Part shown: positions 55,885 to 64,000 of the stretch, piece after piece | Layout of the letters: each line of letters starts with the position of its first letter | How positions within the stretch are numbered: the stretch's first letter is position 1 | Assembly (NCBI GenBank): GCA_017478625.1 | Contig: JAFVDF010000001.1 | Coordinates: forward strand, 62,001 to 126,000 | Length of the DNA: 64,000 nucleotides | Direction: 5' to 3' | Source of the DNA: Alloprevotella sp. | Lineage (GTDB): Bacteria; Bacteroidota; Bacteroidia; Bacteroidales; Bacteroidaceae | Notes under the pieces: model-generated | Seen by the model: the letters and a program-made list of their open reading frames with translations, nothing else | Told to the model about the DNA's origin: nothing | Database searches by the model: none | Program-made: the position numbers and the translations under genes

Positions 55885-56765
55885 AGTCGAAAGACGGCAA
55901 TACCCGAAAACGAAGGATGCTTACGCAGATACTCGCGCAAAGGGAGAGGGTCGCTGATGACACGCTTGCGCAGGCTGGAGGCATGGAGCATGTGGAGTTT
56001 TCCATCCTTGCCCCACTGTGCAAATCCGAGATGGGCGTAATCAAGCCCGTCGCGTGAAGTCACTATTGCTATGATGTCGCCATCTTGGATAGTAGCGAGT
56101 TCCTTGCGTGATAGACCTGTTGCGACGGCGGGCAGATAGGGTCCGCCGTCACCATTATATGCTTTTTCCAAACTACGTATCTGACTTACGGCCAGCGTAT
56201 CGTTGGCGAGGAGCGGATAGGCCTGTGGATGGGTGCTCATATAATGGTTGTCGATACGAAGATGCGCTGTAAAATGTGCATTGTCTGCAACGCGGACGAT
56301 ATTATGCCGAAGCTCGTTATCACGCACCCACCACGCAAAATAATGGAGGCGCGACAAATATCCTTGGCGGTGGCCATCAAAGTAACGCAGATTCTGCAAG
56401 GTTGCCTTATAGTCGGCAAATGTAAAACGCTCTTGCCGGCGACACAGATAGAGGGCCGACACCGTTTCTACAAGCGTTGTGCAATCAAGTCCGCGCAGAT
56501 TGACGGTAAGTGGCTCGGAGGGCCCTTTCTCTAAAGTGTGGGCCACATAAGGTCGGCCCAAAAACTGGCGGGCATACCACAACGGGTTGGCAGAAGCCGG
56601 GGCTGAACGCAAAAGACGCTCCACTTCTACAGAATCCGCGGGTAAATAATCAGTTTCGGCCACACTCTGTCCTGAGCCCGCTATAGGGCAGAAAAACACA
56701 CTTATATATATAATGGAGTAGATAAGCGGACGGAAAGACAGGATTCGCATAGCCAAGGAGCGCAT
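55857..56765 (-). CDS. DUF1460-family periplasmic hydrolase (NlpC/P60-like)
   Basis: 302 aa from the ATG at 56765, chosen because it forms TAATG with the upstream stop; a second ATG at 56750 is possible. An N-terminal signal peptide (ILSFRPLIYSIIYISVFF, ending GSGQS) indicates export. DUF1460 members are N-acetylmuramoyl-L-alanine amidase-like enzymes with an NlpC/P60 fold. The catalytic cysteine is in RGLDCTTLVETVSALYL near 91-107, and DGDIIAIVTSRDGLDYAHLGFAQW near 223-246 contains the His. It presumably hydrolyses or recycles cell-wall muropeptides. Confidence 0.85.
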   Translation of the reverse strand: MRSLAMRILSFRPLIYSIIYISVFFCPIAGSGQSVAETDYLPADSVEVERLLRSAPASANPLWYARQFLGRPYVAHTLEKGPSEPLTVNLRGLDCTTLVETVSALYLCRRQERFTFADYKATLQNLRYFDGHRQGYLSRLHYFAWWVRDNELRHNIVRVADNAHFTAHLRIDNHYMSTHPQAYPLLANDTLAVSQIRSLEKAYNGDGGPYLPAVATGLSRKELATIQDGDIIAIVTSRDGLDYAHLGFAQWGKDGKLHMLHASSLRKRVISDPLPLREYLRKHPSFSGIAVFRLQPAVVSTQ

Positions 56766-57340
56766 TATTTGATACGAAAATGTAATACTTCCCTCTGGTC
56801 CACGAGGCCACGTATTTCGTCGTCGTACTGACAAGCGAAACCCTCGGAGCCACCTGTGAGCACAATGTCGCCTTGGCAGAGTTTGTGGCTACGGCTCAGC
56901 AGGCTGACAAGTTGCTCGGGTGAGCGGAGAAGATCTGAACTATCACAGGTCTGTACGGCCTTTCCATTGTGTTCTACTATCCAACGGAACGGTGTCAGTA
57001 CAGCATCGTCGGGTGTGGGTATCCAGTTTGCATGATTCACTACCCCATCGAATGAGACGGCTGGCGACCAAGGCAATCCTTTACTGCGAAATTGGTCCAA
57101 CATCCTCTCGTCGCGGAATACTATGGCCGGAGCAACTGCGTCAATATAGCGTGGAGAAAATTTCTCGGATATATTTTTTCCTAAACGGCCAATCCGGACA
57201 GCCAGCATAGGGAACGCCATCTGCTCGCCGTCAAAATCGGGCAGAAAATACGGTTGCCCTACTCTATTCAAGGCAGTATCGGGCAGAATGTAGTAGCCTG
57301 CATCAATTTTGTAATTATCTACAAAAACAAAGATCTTCAT
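56765..57340 (-). CDS. Fumarylacetoacetate hydrolase-like protein
   Basis: 191 aa, no signal peptide. FPMLAVRIGRLGKNISEKFSPRYIDAVAPAIVFRDERM near 43-80 and the middle SFDGVVNHANWIPTPD, then LSRSHKLCQGDIVLTGGSEG near 151-170, resemble the FAH/2-keto-4-pentenoate hydratase fold. Related small proteins occur in Bacteroidales. The metal-binding acidic residues are not clearly conserved to my eye, so activity is uncertain. 24 bp after sprA on the same strand and overlapping the DUF1460 start by 1 base. Confidence 0.55.
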   Translation of the reverse strand: MKIFVFVDNYKIDAGYYILPDTALNRVGQPYFLPDFDGEQMAFPMLAVRIGRLGKNISEKFSPRYIDAVAPAIVFRDERMLDQFRSKGLPWSPAVSFDGVVNHANWIPTPDDAVLTPFRWIVEHNGKAVQTCDSSDLLRSPEQLVSLLSRSHKLCQGDIVLTGGSEGFACQYDDEIRGLVDQREVLHFRIK

Positions 57341-57364
57341 GTGGCAATTGACAGAATGGACTTA

Positions 57365-60300
57365 TCAGCGGTTTAGCATAAAGCGGAAGCTCAGACCAAA
57401 GTCCTGCGTGGTGGTGGGATAAGAACTTGAAGTCAGCAGAGGTCTGGTCAGAAGGCGCTCATAATAGGCCGTAAGCGTAAGATAACGGCTCAGCGCATAA
57501 TCTGCGTTGAAGCTGACTTGCAGAGAATGGCTTCCGCTCGTAGCCTGCGTGAGCAGTGTCATTATATCACGATTCAGTGTGGCCTGATTACGAAGCGTAA
57601 AATCAAGACGCAGATTCAGAGTGTTAGCAAAGCCACGTGCGTTTGTAGAACTACTGCGTGAACTGGTTCGCTTATTGTCCTCATCGCTCCTAAAGACAGA
57701 TTTCTTCTTTTCACGGACTGTCGTCTTTGGCGCAAAGAGTTTCAAGTCGTTTATCTTATACCCTAACCCGATTACAAAGTCCTTTGAGCGCGTCTCATTA
57801 ATCTGCGTGTTGGTCATACTAAGGGTAACAACCCGACTCTTACGGTATTCCACTTTTGCACTTATGTCATTTTTCAGCGTCATACTCAACCCAATCAGCG
57901 GAGAGAAGCTTTCGTTGACAGACACGATATTAAAATTGTACATAGAGCCAGGAATGGGTACGCCGGTCTGTAGGTCGGGCAGGAAGCCTAATTCGCCGGA
58001 AAATTCGCGGAATGTGGTATAAGTATTGAAGGAACCTACGCTGTAAATACTCCGATAAGCGTGCGTAAGGGTAAAGCTTTTGAAAATACGCTTCATAGCG
58101 TTCAGCTTGGAAAGTCCGGCATAGGTCACATTCCAATTAGGCAATATCTTTTTCAGAGCAGGGAACAGACCGACACCTCCGCCGCTTGACGTATAAGCCT
58201 TGAGGAATGCGGGCACTAGTACGTCGGACGAATAGGTATCTATCGTTCCGTTTGCAGGGTCAAAGGTCTGTCCGGCCAAAGGCATACCCTGAGGATAGAC
58301 GGAGCCTATGTACTGGGCCTCCACCTCATTGCGGAATCTGGGTAGCGATGCTACGAATTTTTCAAAGGTCCGACTTCTGTATCCATTGTCCGGACTTCCG
58401 ATAGCCTCGAAGGCAGAGCCGAGCGAGATAGTGGTCTGCGTAAACGAACCCGAATAGGTTGTCGGCATACCCTCATACATATATTGAATACTGCGTGAGC
58501 GGTTGGAGTTGCGCGTGGCTGTAAGGTCTATCTTGAAGTCGCGGAAGGGCTCAAGGGTGGCTCTGATTTGCAAATCCTTATTTCTATTTGTCGTAGCCGG
58601 CGTTAGTATCGATTCGTCGATCAGCATCCAGTTGCGATTTACTGCCTTGCGTACATAACTGTCACCTACAAAACCGAACGCAAAGTCCAGTCCCGGTTCC
58701 AGACCGGAGCCATGTCCCTGTCCAAAGAAGTCGCCTATGTCAGGAAGGAAGCCAGGAAGCGAAATATTATAGCGGTCGGAATAAGTCATACTGACATTGC
58801 GCACCATCATAAGTCCGCGACTCACATATTGCGCAGCCTTGAACCATTTCATATCTTCCTTGCGCTGCTTGGCCGCAACGGTCAATTTAATCGTTGCCGT
58901 ATCTCGTGTGAGAACTTCTACCCTGTTTGCATCAAGCACCTTATAGTTGAGTTTCATCCGAGTACCATCTTTGCGTATGGCAACGACCTGTACGTTGCGA
59001 GAATGTTGCTGGTGAGAGACTATTACTGAGGTGTCAGGCTGTAGCGTGATCTCATTTTCAAATTTGGGCTTCGGCTGGGCCGAATTGTTCTTCCTCTTGG
59101 AGGATGAAGACCTTGCATTTGTGGCAAACTTCCTGTTGACATCTCGTAGGAAGGTCCAATGATTGTAAAGGGTCTCCATATTTAGCCGCGAGTTTATGGA
59201 AGATTCACGTCCGCCGGAGATCGTGTTCCCCATCTTTGTGCCGTCTTCCAATTCGGTACCGCGAGCCCACTGGTAGTTACTGCGGTAATTCAGATCTGCC
59301 GTCAGCCAGTCTAACGCAGGTATCAGATTGAGCGGTAACTTCCAGCTAAAGTCAAAAGACTGCTGATATGTCAGCGGAGAACCAAAGTGCAACAGGCTAC
59401 GGCGAACGGAGTCTTTCCACGCCGTATAATGGTCTGGGTAGAGATCCTTATTGACTGCAGTGTAAGGTTGCTCTATTTCCGCATTTGTACCTGACATAAA
59501 TGACGCGTGTATATTTTGTGTCAAATCCCAGCGTAATCCGAACGAGCGACTCCATATAAAATCTGAGCTCCAAGTTAAGGGAATGCTCTGATTCTGCAGG
59601 TTCTCCATGTCGCGTTCCTGCAGTTCATAATAATTTCTAGTAATATCTGAGTTGAACGTAATATTCTGTGGGGCGGGATTAAAGCCGAAACGCTTCAATA
59701 TGTCAAACCATTTTGTATTTGCCTTTATGAGTTTCTTGAATGGCTCTATGGTCTTGAATGTCGTGGTATAGTTATAATTGATATTCCACCTCCAATTTTG
59801 CTGTTTCTCCCATACTGTCGTCTCGCCCGTCGTATGTACGGAAGAATGCGCATATCCAAATGTGAAATTGGCGGGGTCGTACGGCATGGTATTACGGACT
59901 GTCCGAATGTTAAAACGGACTCCTGTAAGCGAAAGATTCTTGTTTACGACAACTCGATTAGCAATTGCCTTGAGAGAATCTTTCTCTTCTTTCGTTGCTA
60001 AGCCCGCAAGAGCATCTTCCATAGACATATCTGTATCCAGCGGGTTATACTGGGGCGATACCTTCTGCTTACTGTACGAATAGTAAAGCGGAGCATTCAA
60101 TTTGACTTTGTCAGGTAAAAATTTCCCTAGCTGGACATTTGTCGTGATATTGTATTCGAACAAGTCGTCGTCTCTTCTTTGCAAAACAGTCTCTTCTAAA
60201 CCGCCAAAACCCTTTGTTTCCAATCGGCCCGACACATCCACCGAACCAATATCCGAGACTTTTACATTCAAAGCAGCCTGAGCGGCCCAACCTCCATTAT

Positions 60301-63300
60301 TGGAAAACTCTTGCAGACGTAGTTCGTTGGCCCATACCTCTATGCTCTGAGTAGATCGCGAGTTGTTGCGGACACCTATCATTATCGTGCGCACATCCCC
60401 AAGCGTCGGGTTGCCCATCACGCTTATCTTATTGGCCGGTTTATCGGGGTCATATTCCGAATAGACTGTTCCATAGCTAGATTGGCCAAGTGATTTCTGC
60501 TTGTTGCGGTTTCGCTTAATCTTGGTCAATAATTCCAAATCAATATCCAACATATTGGCTTGGGGCCAAACTGCAAGGGCTCCGGAGGCGGAATTAGCAT
60601 ATTGACCTGCCGGAGTAACTACCAGAGGAATTTCATATTCGTAGTAGTTGGATTTGTAATCGGAGCCAATTCTTACAAAGAGAGAAACCTGTCCATCTTC
60701 GACCTCTGGCTCGCCAAGTACGGAGTTTGCGTGATTAAACATCTGCAAATGTTTATAACGACGCAGATCCAGCGCGGTATTCTTATACACTGCTTTGGCA
60801 TCTCCGCTCCCTAAATTTTTTACAGTAAGGGCTAGCGCCTGCTCATTATTCTCCAAGAGCTCACGTTGGCCCGGATCAATAACGCGACTGATACCTGGCG
60901 GGATTACATAATTGACAGGCGTCTTTTCATTATTCTCTTCAAAATTTACAGCGCTCGGCTCTAACGTTCCGGTAGAGGTTCCGCTCTGACTGCCATATTC
61001 AAGACTCTGATCGTAGGCTCGCCATTCTCCACGGACTAAGTTTAGCGTGCCAAAGCGTAATACAATGTTTTGATCAAAGCCCGTAAGGAACATACGCATA
61101 AAGCGGAGTGAACTATAGCCCGTTAGTCCGCCCACGTTTCTCTCGTAGTCTTCCACTGGAATACGGAACAAATACCAGGTTACTGGCTCGCTTGTTCCAT
61201 TCCGAAGGGGCGCTGTGGCTGTCCGACTATCCACTATATAATTTCGACCCACTACCATATCCTGCGGAGCAATGGATACGTGGTACTGATAATACTTTTC
61301 GTATTCATTAAGGGTGTAGTCCTGATTTATATCTTCGGCGTCGGGCGTGGTCTTATAGGCTGTAGAATAAGATTCCTGCGAACTTGTAGCATCCCGCGAG
61401 TTTCCATTGGGATTATTGATATATTTGTAGCGATCTAGGATGGATGTTTGTGCCGCATCATAGTCTGAGCCACGGAAATAATGGTACAAGTCGCCAGAAG
61501 GATTGGCTTCAAAACGAGCATAGGCTTCTGGAGTTACGCGAGTACGAATTTCATCCAGATAATTGCGGTATGCGGGGAAAGAACGCTCTTCTTCAGAAGA
61601 AAGTCCGTTTAATCCCACGTCTTGTCGCTCGCGACTGCCACTGGAAGTATTGAATGCATAAGTAATACTAGTCTGTGTGGGAACGCGACCCCATGTTGTT
61701 TCTGTGTATAAGGAGTTGTTGTCATCTACGGGTAATCCACTTTCGTAGAACTTCTTTCCGTCTTTCAATACATCCTCGCTGATTTCTCCCAGATTAAAGT
61801 AAAGATTTCCTTGCACGGACCTCCCCTCTCGCCGGGCCTTTATAAAGGGGTCCATGAGCCAGAATTCTATATATTCAATATTGGAAGCCTCAAAATCACT
61901 AGTCTGGAGACGTCGCATCATACCGCCCCAACGCGATGCGGGCGCAGGAAGATTTCCGTTACTCTCTAGTATCGGGTCCAAGTTATATGGGCCACGCTCA
62001 GCCGGGTAATATGCAAGATTTAAGATGCTTAGTGTGGAGCTCTCGGTCGTATTAATCTGTTTATTCGGGAATAGTTCTGTCTTATAAACCTCTCGCACGT
62101 CTGGATCGGATAATTGTTCCAAATCATTCTTTATGTGTCCTGGCGTAAGGTTCGAAGATCTGCGCGTAAAGAGCGGATCTATGTAATACCAAGATAATAG
62201 CGCCCGATTATAGCCATATCGCACATCATTAGAGTACGAGGACTCCGGGAAGGTGGAAGGCACACTTGACAGCATCCATTCTTTGGGATTGGAAATATCT
62301 ATATCGGAACTAGTCGTTTCAAAGTCATCCAGATAGGAAGCCTTACCCTGTGCGCCACGATTCTTACCGGCTATGAGTTGTGCATATTCGGCCGAGAAAT
62401 TTATACTTGAAGGCTCCGTGGCGTGAATAAGTGGAATTTTGTCCACAAGGTTTGTAAGCCACATATTCTCGGACTTGTAGGCTAAGTTCAGGCCCCAAAT
62501 GGTATTGTTGAGGGCTTCCTGTCCCATTGAGACCTTTGTAGTGAGCGGTTTCTCCCCCAAATGGAGCAACGTTCCACCTACTACAAAATTTTTAGATAAG
62601 TCGTACTGCCAATTCAAGCCAACAAGCGTCTTGCGCTGCATACCGTATTCCGTATTACTCTCGAGGCTTACGCTGATAGGAGTACCGGCATCCAGCAGAC
62701 TCTTATTGAGTATTTTTACCGTACCGCCATAGTAATCGACAGAATAATCGGATCCTTCGATAAGAGTAACTCCTCCTGCGGTTACAAGCACTGATCCGCG
62801 CGGAACATTCATCGCTCCGAGAGAAATCTCGTCCTCTCGGCTTGCTTTATATTGGCCCGTAATTATAAACTTATCCTTTTCCGCTATTTGTTTGGCTATC
62901 GTTTTCGTTGAATCGTACAATTCTTGGAAAACAAAGTTGTCTGCCACAGCGTCATTACCGATTACTTGCCTCAGATAAGAGCCGAAGGGTTCTACCGTAG
63001 TAAAATAAATTCTTCCATCGTCGGAGTTGATGGTATATCCTTCTATGAAGTCAAAGTAAGCATTGGGGTTGCGTTTATTATTATTGTCCAAGCGGTCAAG
63101 TCCGAGGAGTCGAATCAGATCTTGGTCCTTTAGATTGGCTACAGGGAGATAGTTGAGATAAACTCCCGTGGTGTCGCTGAGATATTTGATGTTTAGACGA
63201 AATTGTTCCTTCTGTACGCTGGAAGCTCCGAGAGAGTAAACATTTTTCATCATTAAATCCCAGTTAGGTTGCTTGGGCGTGCACGCCGTATTCTTTAACG

Positions 63301-64000
63301 CTTTGACGAAAAGCACCTCTGAAGCATCGTTCTTATCCGTTGAAAATTCTCCTACCTGGAACGTCTGCCCGCGATAGGTATATTCGTATGCAACTGCTAG
63401 GACCTGATCAGTCTGAAGCGTCGAACGAAGCGACACATACCCAAGTGCCGAATTAATGTGGTATTCGTTGGGAGAAAGCAAGCGGGCCGATTCCAGTTTT
63501 TCATAATCGGTTCCGCCCACAAGTCCTGCCCCGTCGAGCGTGGGAGTAACATTGGATATATTTCGAGCCTCAGACAGACTCGTATTAAGGGCTTCGTAGA
63601 GACTGTTAGCTGTGTTAGCCGGATTTTCTATACTGCCTTGTGTCCATTGCGTATTGGAAGTGTGTCGTTGCTCCCCCAGGTCGGCAAATGCAACTATGTT
63701 GCGTGTATCTGTAGTCTGCCCAGTTTTATTTGTAACCCAGATTTCAATTCGGTTGATTATGACGCCACTCATTATGTTAGGTAGTTGCGACATATTGGAG
63801 TCATATGTGTCCCGAAAGAAGTGAGCTAGGAAAAAATGGCGGTTTTCATCGTAGTCATCCGCGCTGAATTCGTAAGAACTCAACTGTATTCCTCCTCTGG
63901 AAGAAACGCTCTGTGTAGAACTTTTCTTCTGCGCCACGATGGTTTGAAGCTTTAATCGGCCGAATTGAAGGTCGGTTCGAATGCCAAATAAGGAGGAAGC
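57365..64000 (-). CDS. sprA: T9SS outer-membrane translocon protein SprA, 5' end outside window
   Basis: At least 2211 codons, still open at the window edge: reading upstream of a GTG at 63937 the frame continues ASSLFGIRTDLQFGRLKL, which is family sequence, so the gene begins beyond 64000. SprA forms the very large outer-membrane beta-barrel through which type IX substrates pass. Visible landmarks: ASYLDDFETTSSDIDISNPKEWMLSSVP near 560 from the GTG, WYYIDPLFTRRSS further on, KGRASLQ-like repeats absent, and a long tail of alternating beta-strands ending LTSSSYPTTTQDFGLSFRFMLNR with a terminal aromatic residue pattern, typical of barrels. With porE and a CTD protein in the same window, a working T9SS is likely. 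First visible gene of an operon with FAH-like and DUF1460 genes. Confidence 0.92.
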   Translation of the reverse strand, partial: ASSLFGIRTDLQFGRLKLQTIVAQKKSSTQSVSSRGGIQLSSYEFSADDYDENRHFFLAHFFRDTYDSNMSQLPNIMSGVIINRIEIWVTNKTGQTTDTRNIVAFADLGEQRHTSNTQWTQGSIENPANTANSLYEALNTSLSEARNISNVTPTLDGAGLVGGTDYEKLESARLLSPNEYHINSALGYVSLRSTLQTDQVLAVAYEYTYRGQTFQVGEFSTDKNDASEVLFVKALKNTACTPKQPNWDLMMKNVYSLGASSVQKEQFRLNIKYLSDTTGVYLNYLPVANLKDQDLIRLLGLDRLDNNNKRNPNAYFDFIEGYTINSDDGRIYFTTVEPFGSYLRQVIGNDAVADNFVFQELYDSTKTIAKQIAEKDKFIITGQYKASREDEISLGAMNVPRGSVLVTAGGVTLIEGSDYSVDYYGGTVKILNKSLLDAGTPISVSLESNTEYGMQRKTLVGLNWQYDLSKNFVVGGTLLHLGEKPLTTKVSMGQEALNNTIWGLNLAYKSENMWLTNLVDKIPLIHATEPSSINFSAEYAQLIAGKNRGAQGKASYLDDFETTSSDIDISNPKEWMLSSVPSTFPESSYSNDVRYGYNRALLSWYYIDPLFTRRSSNLTPGHIKNDLEQLSDPDVREVYKTELFPNKQINTTESSTLSILNLAYYPAERGPYNLDPILESNGNLPAPASRWGGMMRRLQTSDFEASNIEYIEFWLMDPFIKARREGRSVQGNLYFNLGEISEDVLKDGKKFYESGLPVDDNNSLYTETTWGRVPTQTSITYAFNTSSGSRERQDVGLNGLSSEEERSFPAYRNYLDEIRTRVTPEAYARFEANPSGDLYHYFRGSDYDAAQTSILDRYKYINNPNGNSRDATSSQESYSTAYKTTPDAEDINQDYTLNEYEKYYQYHVSIAPQDMVVGRNYIVDSRTATAPLRNGTSEPVTWYLFRIPVEDYERNVGGLTGYSSLRFMRMFLTGFDQNIVLRFGTLNLVRGEWRAYDQSLEYGSQSGTSTGTLEPSAVNFEENNEKTPVNYVIPPGISRVIDPGQRELLENNEQALALTVKNLGSGDAKAVYKNTALDLRRYKHLQMFNHANSVLGEPEVEDGQVSLFVRIGSDYKSNYYEYEIPLVVTPAGQYANSASGALAVWPQANMLDIDLELLTKIKRNRNKQKSLGQSSYGTVYSEYDPDKPANKISVMGNPTLGDVRTIMIGVRNNSRSTQSIEVWANELRLQEFSNNGGWAAQAALNVKVSDIGSVDVSGRLETKGFGGLEETVLQRRDDDLFEYNITTNVQLGKFLPDKVKLNAPLYYSYSKQKVSPQYNPLDTDMSMEDALAGLATKEEKDSLKAIANRVVVNKNLSLTGVRFNIRTVRNTMPYDPANFTFGYAHSSVHTTGETTVWEKQQNWRWNINYNYTTTFKTIEPFKKLIKANTKWFDILKRFGFNPAPQNITFNSDITRNYYELQERDMENLQNQSIPLTWSSDFIWSRSFGLRWDLTQNIHASFMSGTNAEIEQPYTAVNKDLYPDHYTAWKDSVRRSLLHFGSPLTYQQSFDFSWKLPLNLIPALDWLTADLNYRSNYQWARGTELEDGTKMGNTISGGRESSINSRLNMETLYNHWTFLRDVNRKFATNARSSSSKRKNNSAQPKPKFENEITLQPDTSVIVSHQQHSRNVQVVAIRKDGTRMKLNYKVLDANRVEVLTRDTATIKLTVAAKQRKEDMKWFKAAQYVSRGLMMVRNVSMTYSDRYNISLPGFLPDIGDFFGQGHGSGLEPGLDFAFGFVGDSYVRKAVNRNWMLIDESILTPATTNRNKDLQIRATLEPFRDFKIDLTATRNSNRSRSIQYMYEGMPTTYSGSFTQTTISLGSAFEAIGSPDNGYRSRTFEKFVASLPRFRNEVEAQYIGSVYPQGMPLAGQTFDPANGTIDTYSSDVLVPAFLKAYTSSGGGVGLFPALKKILPNWNVTYAGLSKLNAMKRIFKSFTLTHAYRSIYSVGSFNTYTTFREFSGELGFLPDLQTGVPIPGSMYNFNIVSVNESFSPLIGLSMTLKNDISAKVEYRKSRVVTLSMTNTQINETRSKDFVIGLGYKINDLKLFAPKTTVREKKKSVFRSDEDNKRTSSRSSSTNARGFANTLNLRLDFTLRNQATLNRDIMTLLTQATSGSHSLQVSFNADYALSRYLTLTAYYERLLTRPLLTSSSYPTTTQDFGLSFRFMLNR

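Overview
The window looks like chromosomal core DNA from a member of Bacteroidales, most likely a Prevotellaceae-like lineage. The evidence is: Bacteroidota-type promoters (TTTG, about 19 bp, TAnnTTTG), little sign of Shine-Dalgarno sequences, the type IX secretion genes sprA and porE, a secreted protein with a T9SS-like C-terminal tail, a BatD/BatE pair, a fused DAHP synthase/chorismate mutase, and many DUF families typical of the phylum. I see no prophage, insertion sequence, CRISPR array or rRNA operon. Both ends of the window cut genes: a TPR protein at the left and sprA at the right.

Layout: 1-3669 holds a TPR lipoprotein-like gene and gyrA. 4197-8804 is a Leloir/galactose operon on the minus strand (galM, sugar MFS transporter, galK, ROK glucokinase). 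9286-21331 is a long minus-strand block: mrcA, DAHP synthase/chorismate mutase, batD-batE, udk, tamB and a small secreted protein. 21565-23178 (plus strand) has a structured RNA candidate followed by two secreted proteins. trmD converges on these. ligA-dapA-uvrB and a biotin-carboxyltransferase-like gene run plus. An exported nitroreductase and a DNA/RNA nuclease run minus. 33029-36863 is an electron-transfer operon (etfB, etfA, a small membrane protein, acyl-CoA dehydrogenase). 36970-40412 is phoH-purC-ubiE-aroE. Then come a DUF5715-like gene, prs, porE, nagA with DUF5063/RNase D-like/RlmI-like genes, an initiator tRNA, a Na/Pi cotransporter, a DUF6056-like membrane protein, a LolC/E-like permease, an aminotransferase, an HU-like/winged-helix DNA-binding protein, a DUF1460 hydrolase, an FAH-like protein and sprA.

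The most unusual thing here is a family of five dispersed intergenic elements (about 4004, 21449, 32765, 44768, 55072). Each has three 13-bp palindromes of the type TTCACA-N-TGTGAA whose starts are exactly 21 bp apart (two DNA turns), followed at a fixed distance of 25 bp from the third unit by a short tail (ATTATGG or a variant). Four of the five lie between divergently transcribed genes, the fifth lies upstream of gyrA, and all sit in the longest gene-free gaps. This has the architecture of a helically phased multi-dimer protein-binding site and I know of no named family for it. The second notable item is a long rod-shaped RNA (about 21580-21848) with eight nested helices behind a Bacteroidota -7 box, a candidate 6S-like or Bacteroidales-specific RNA.
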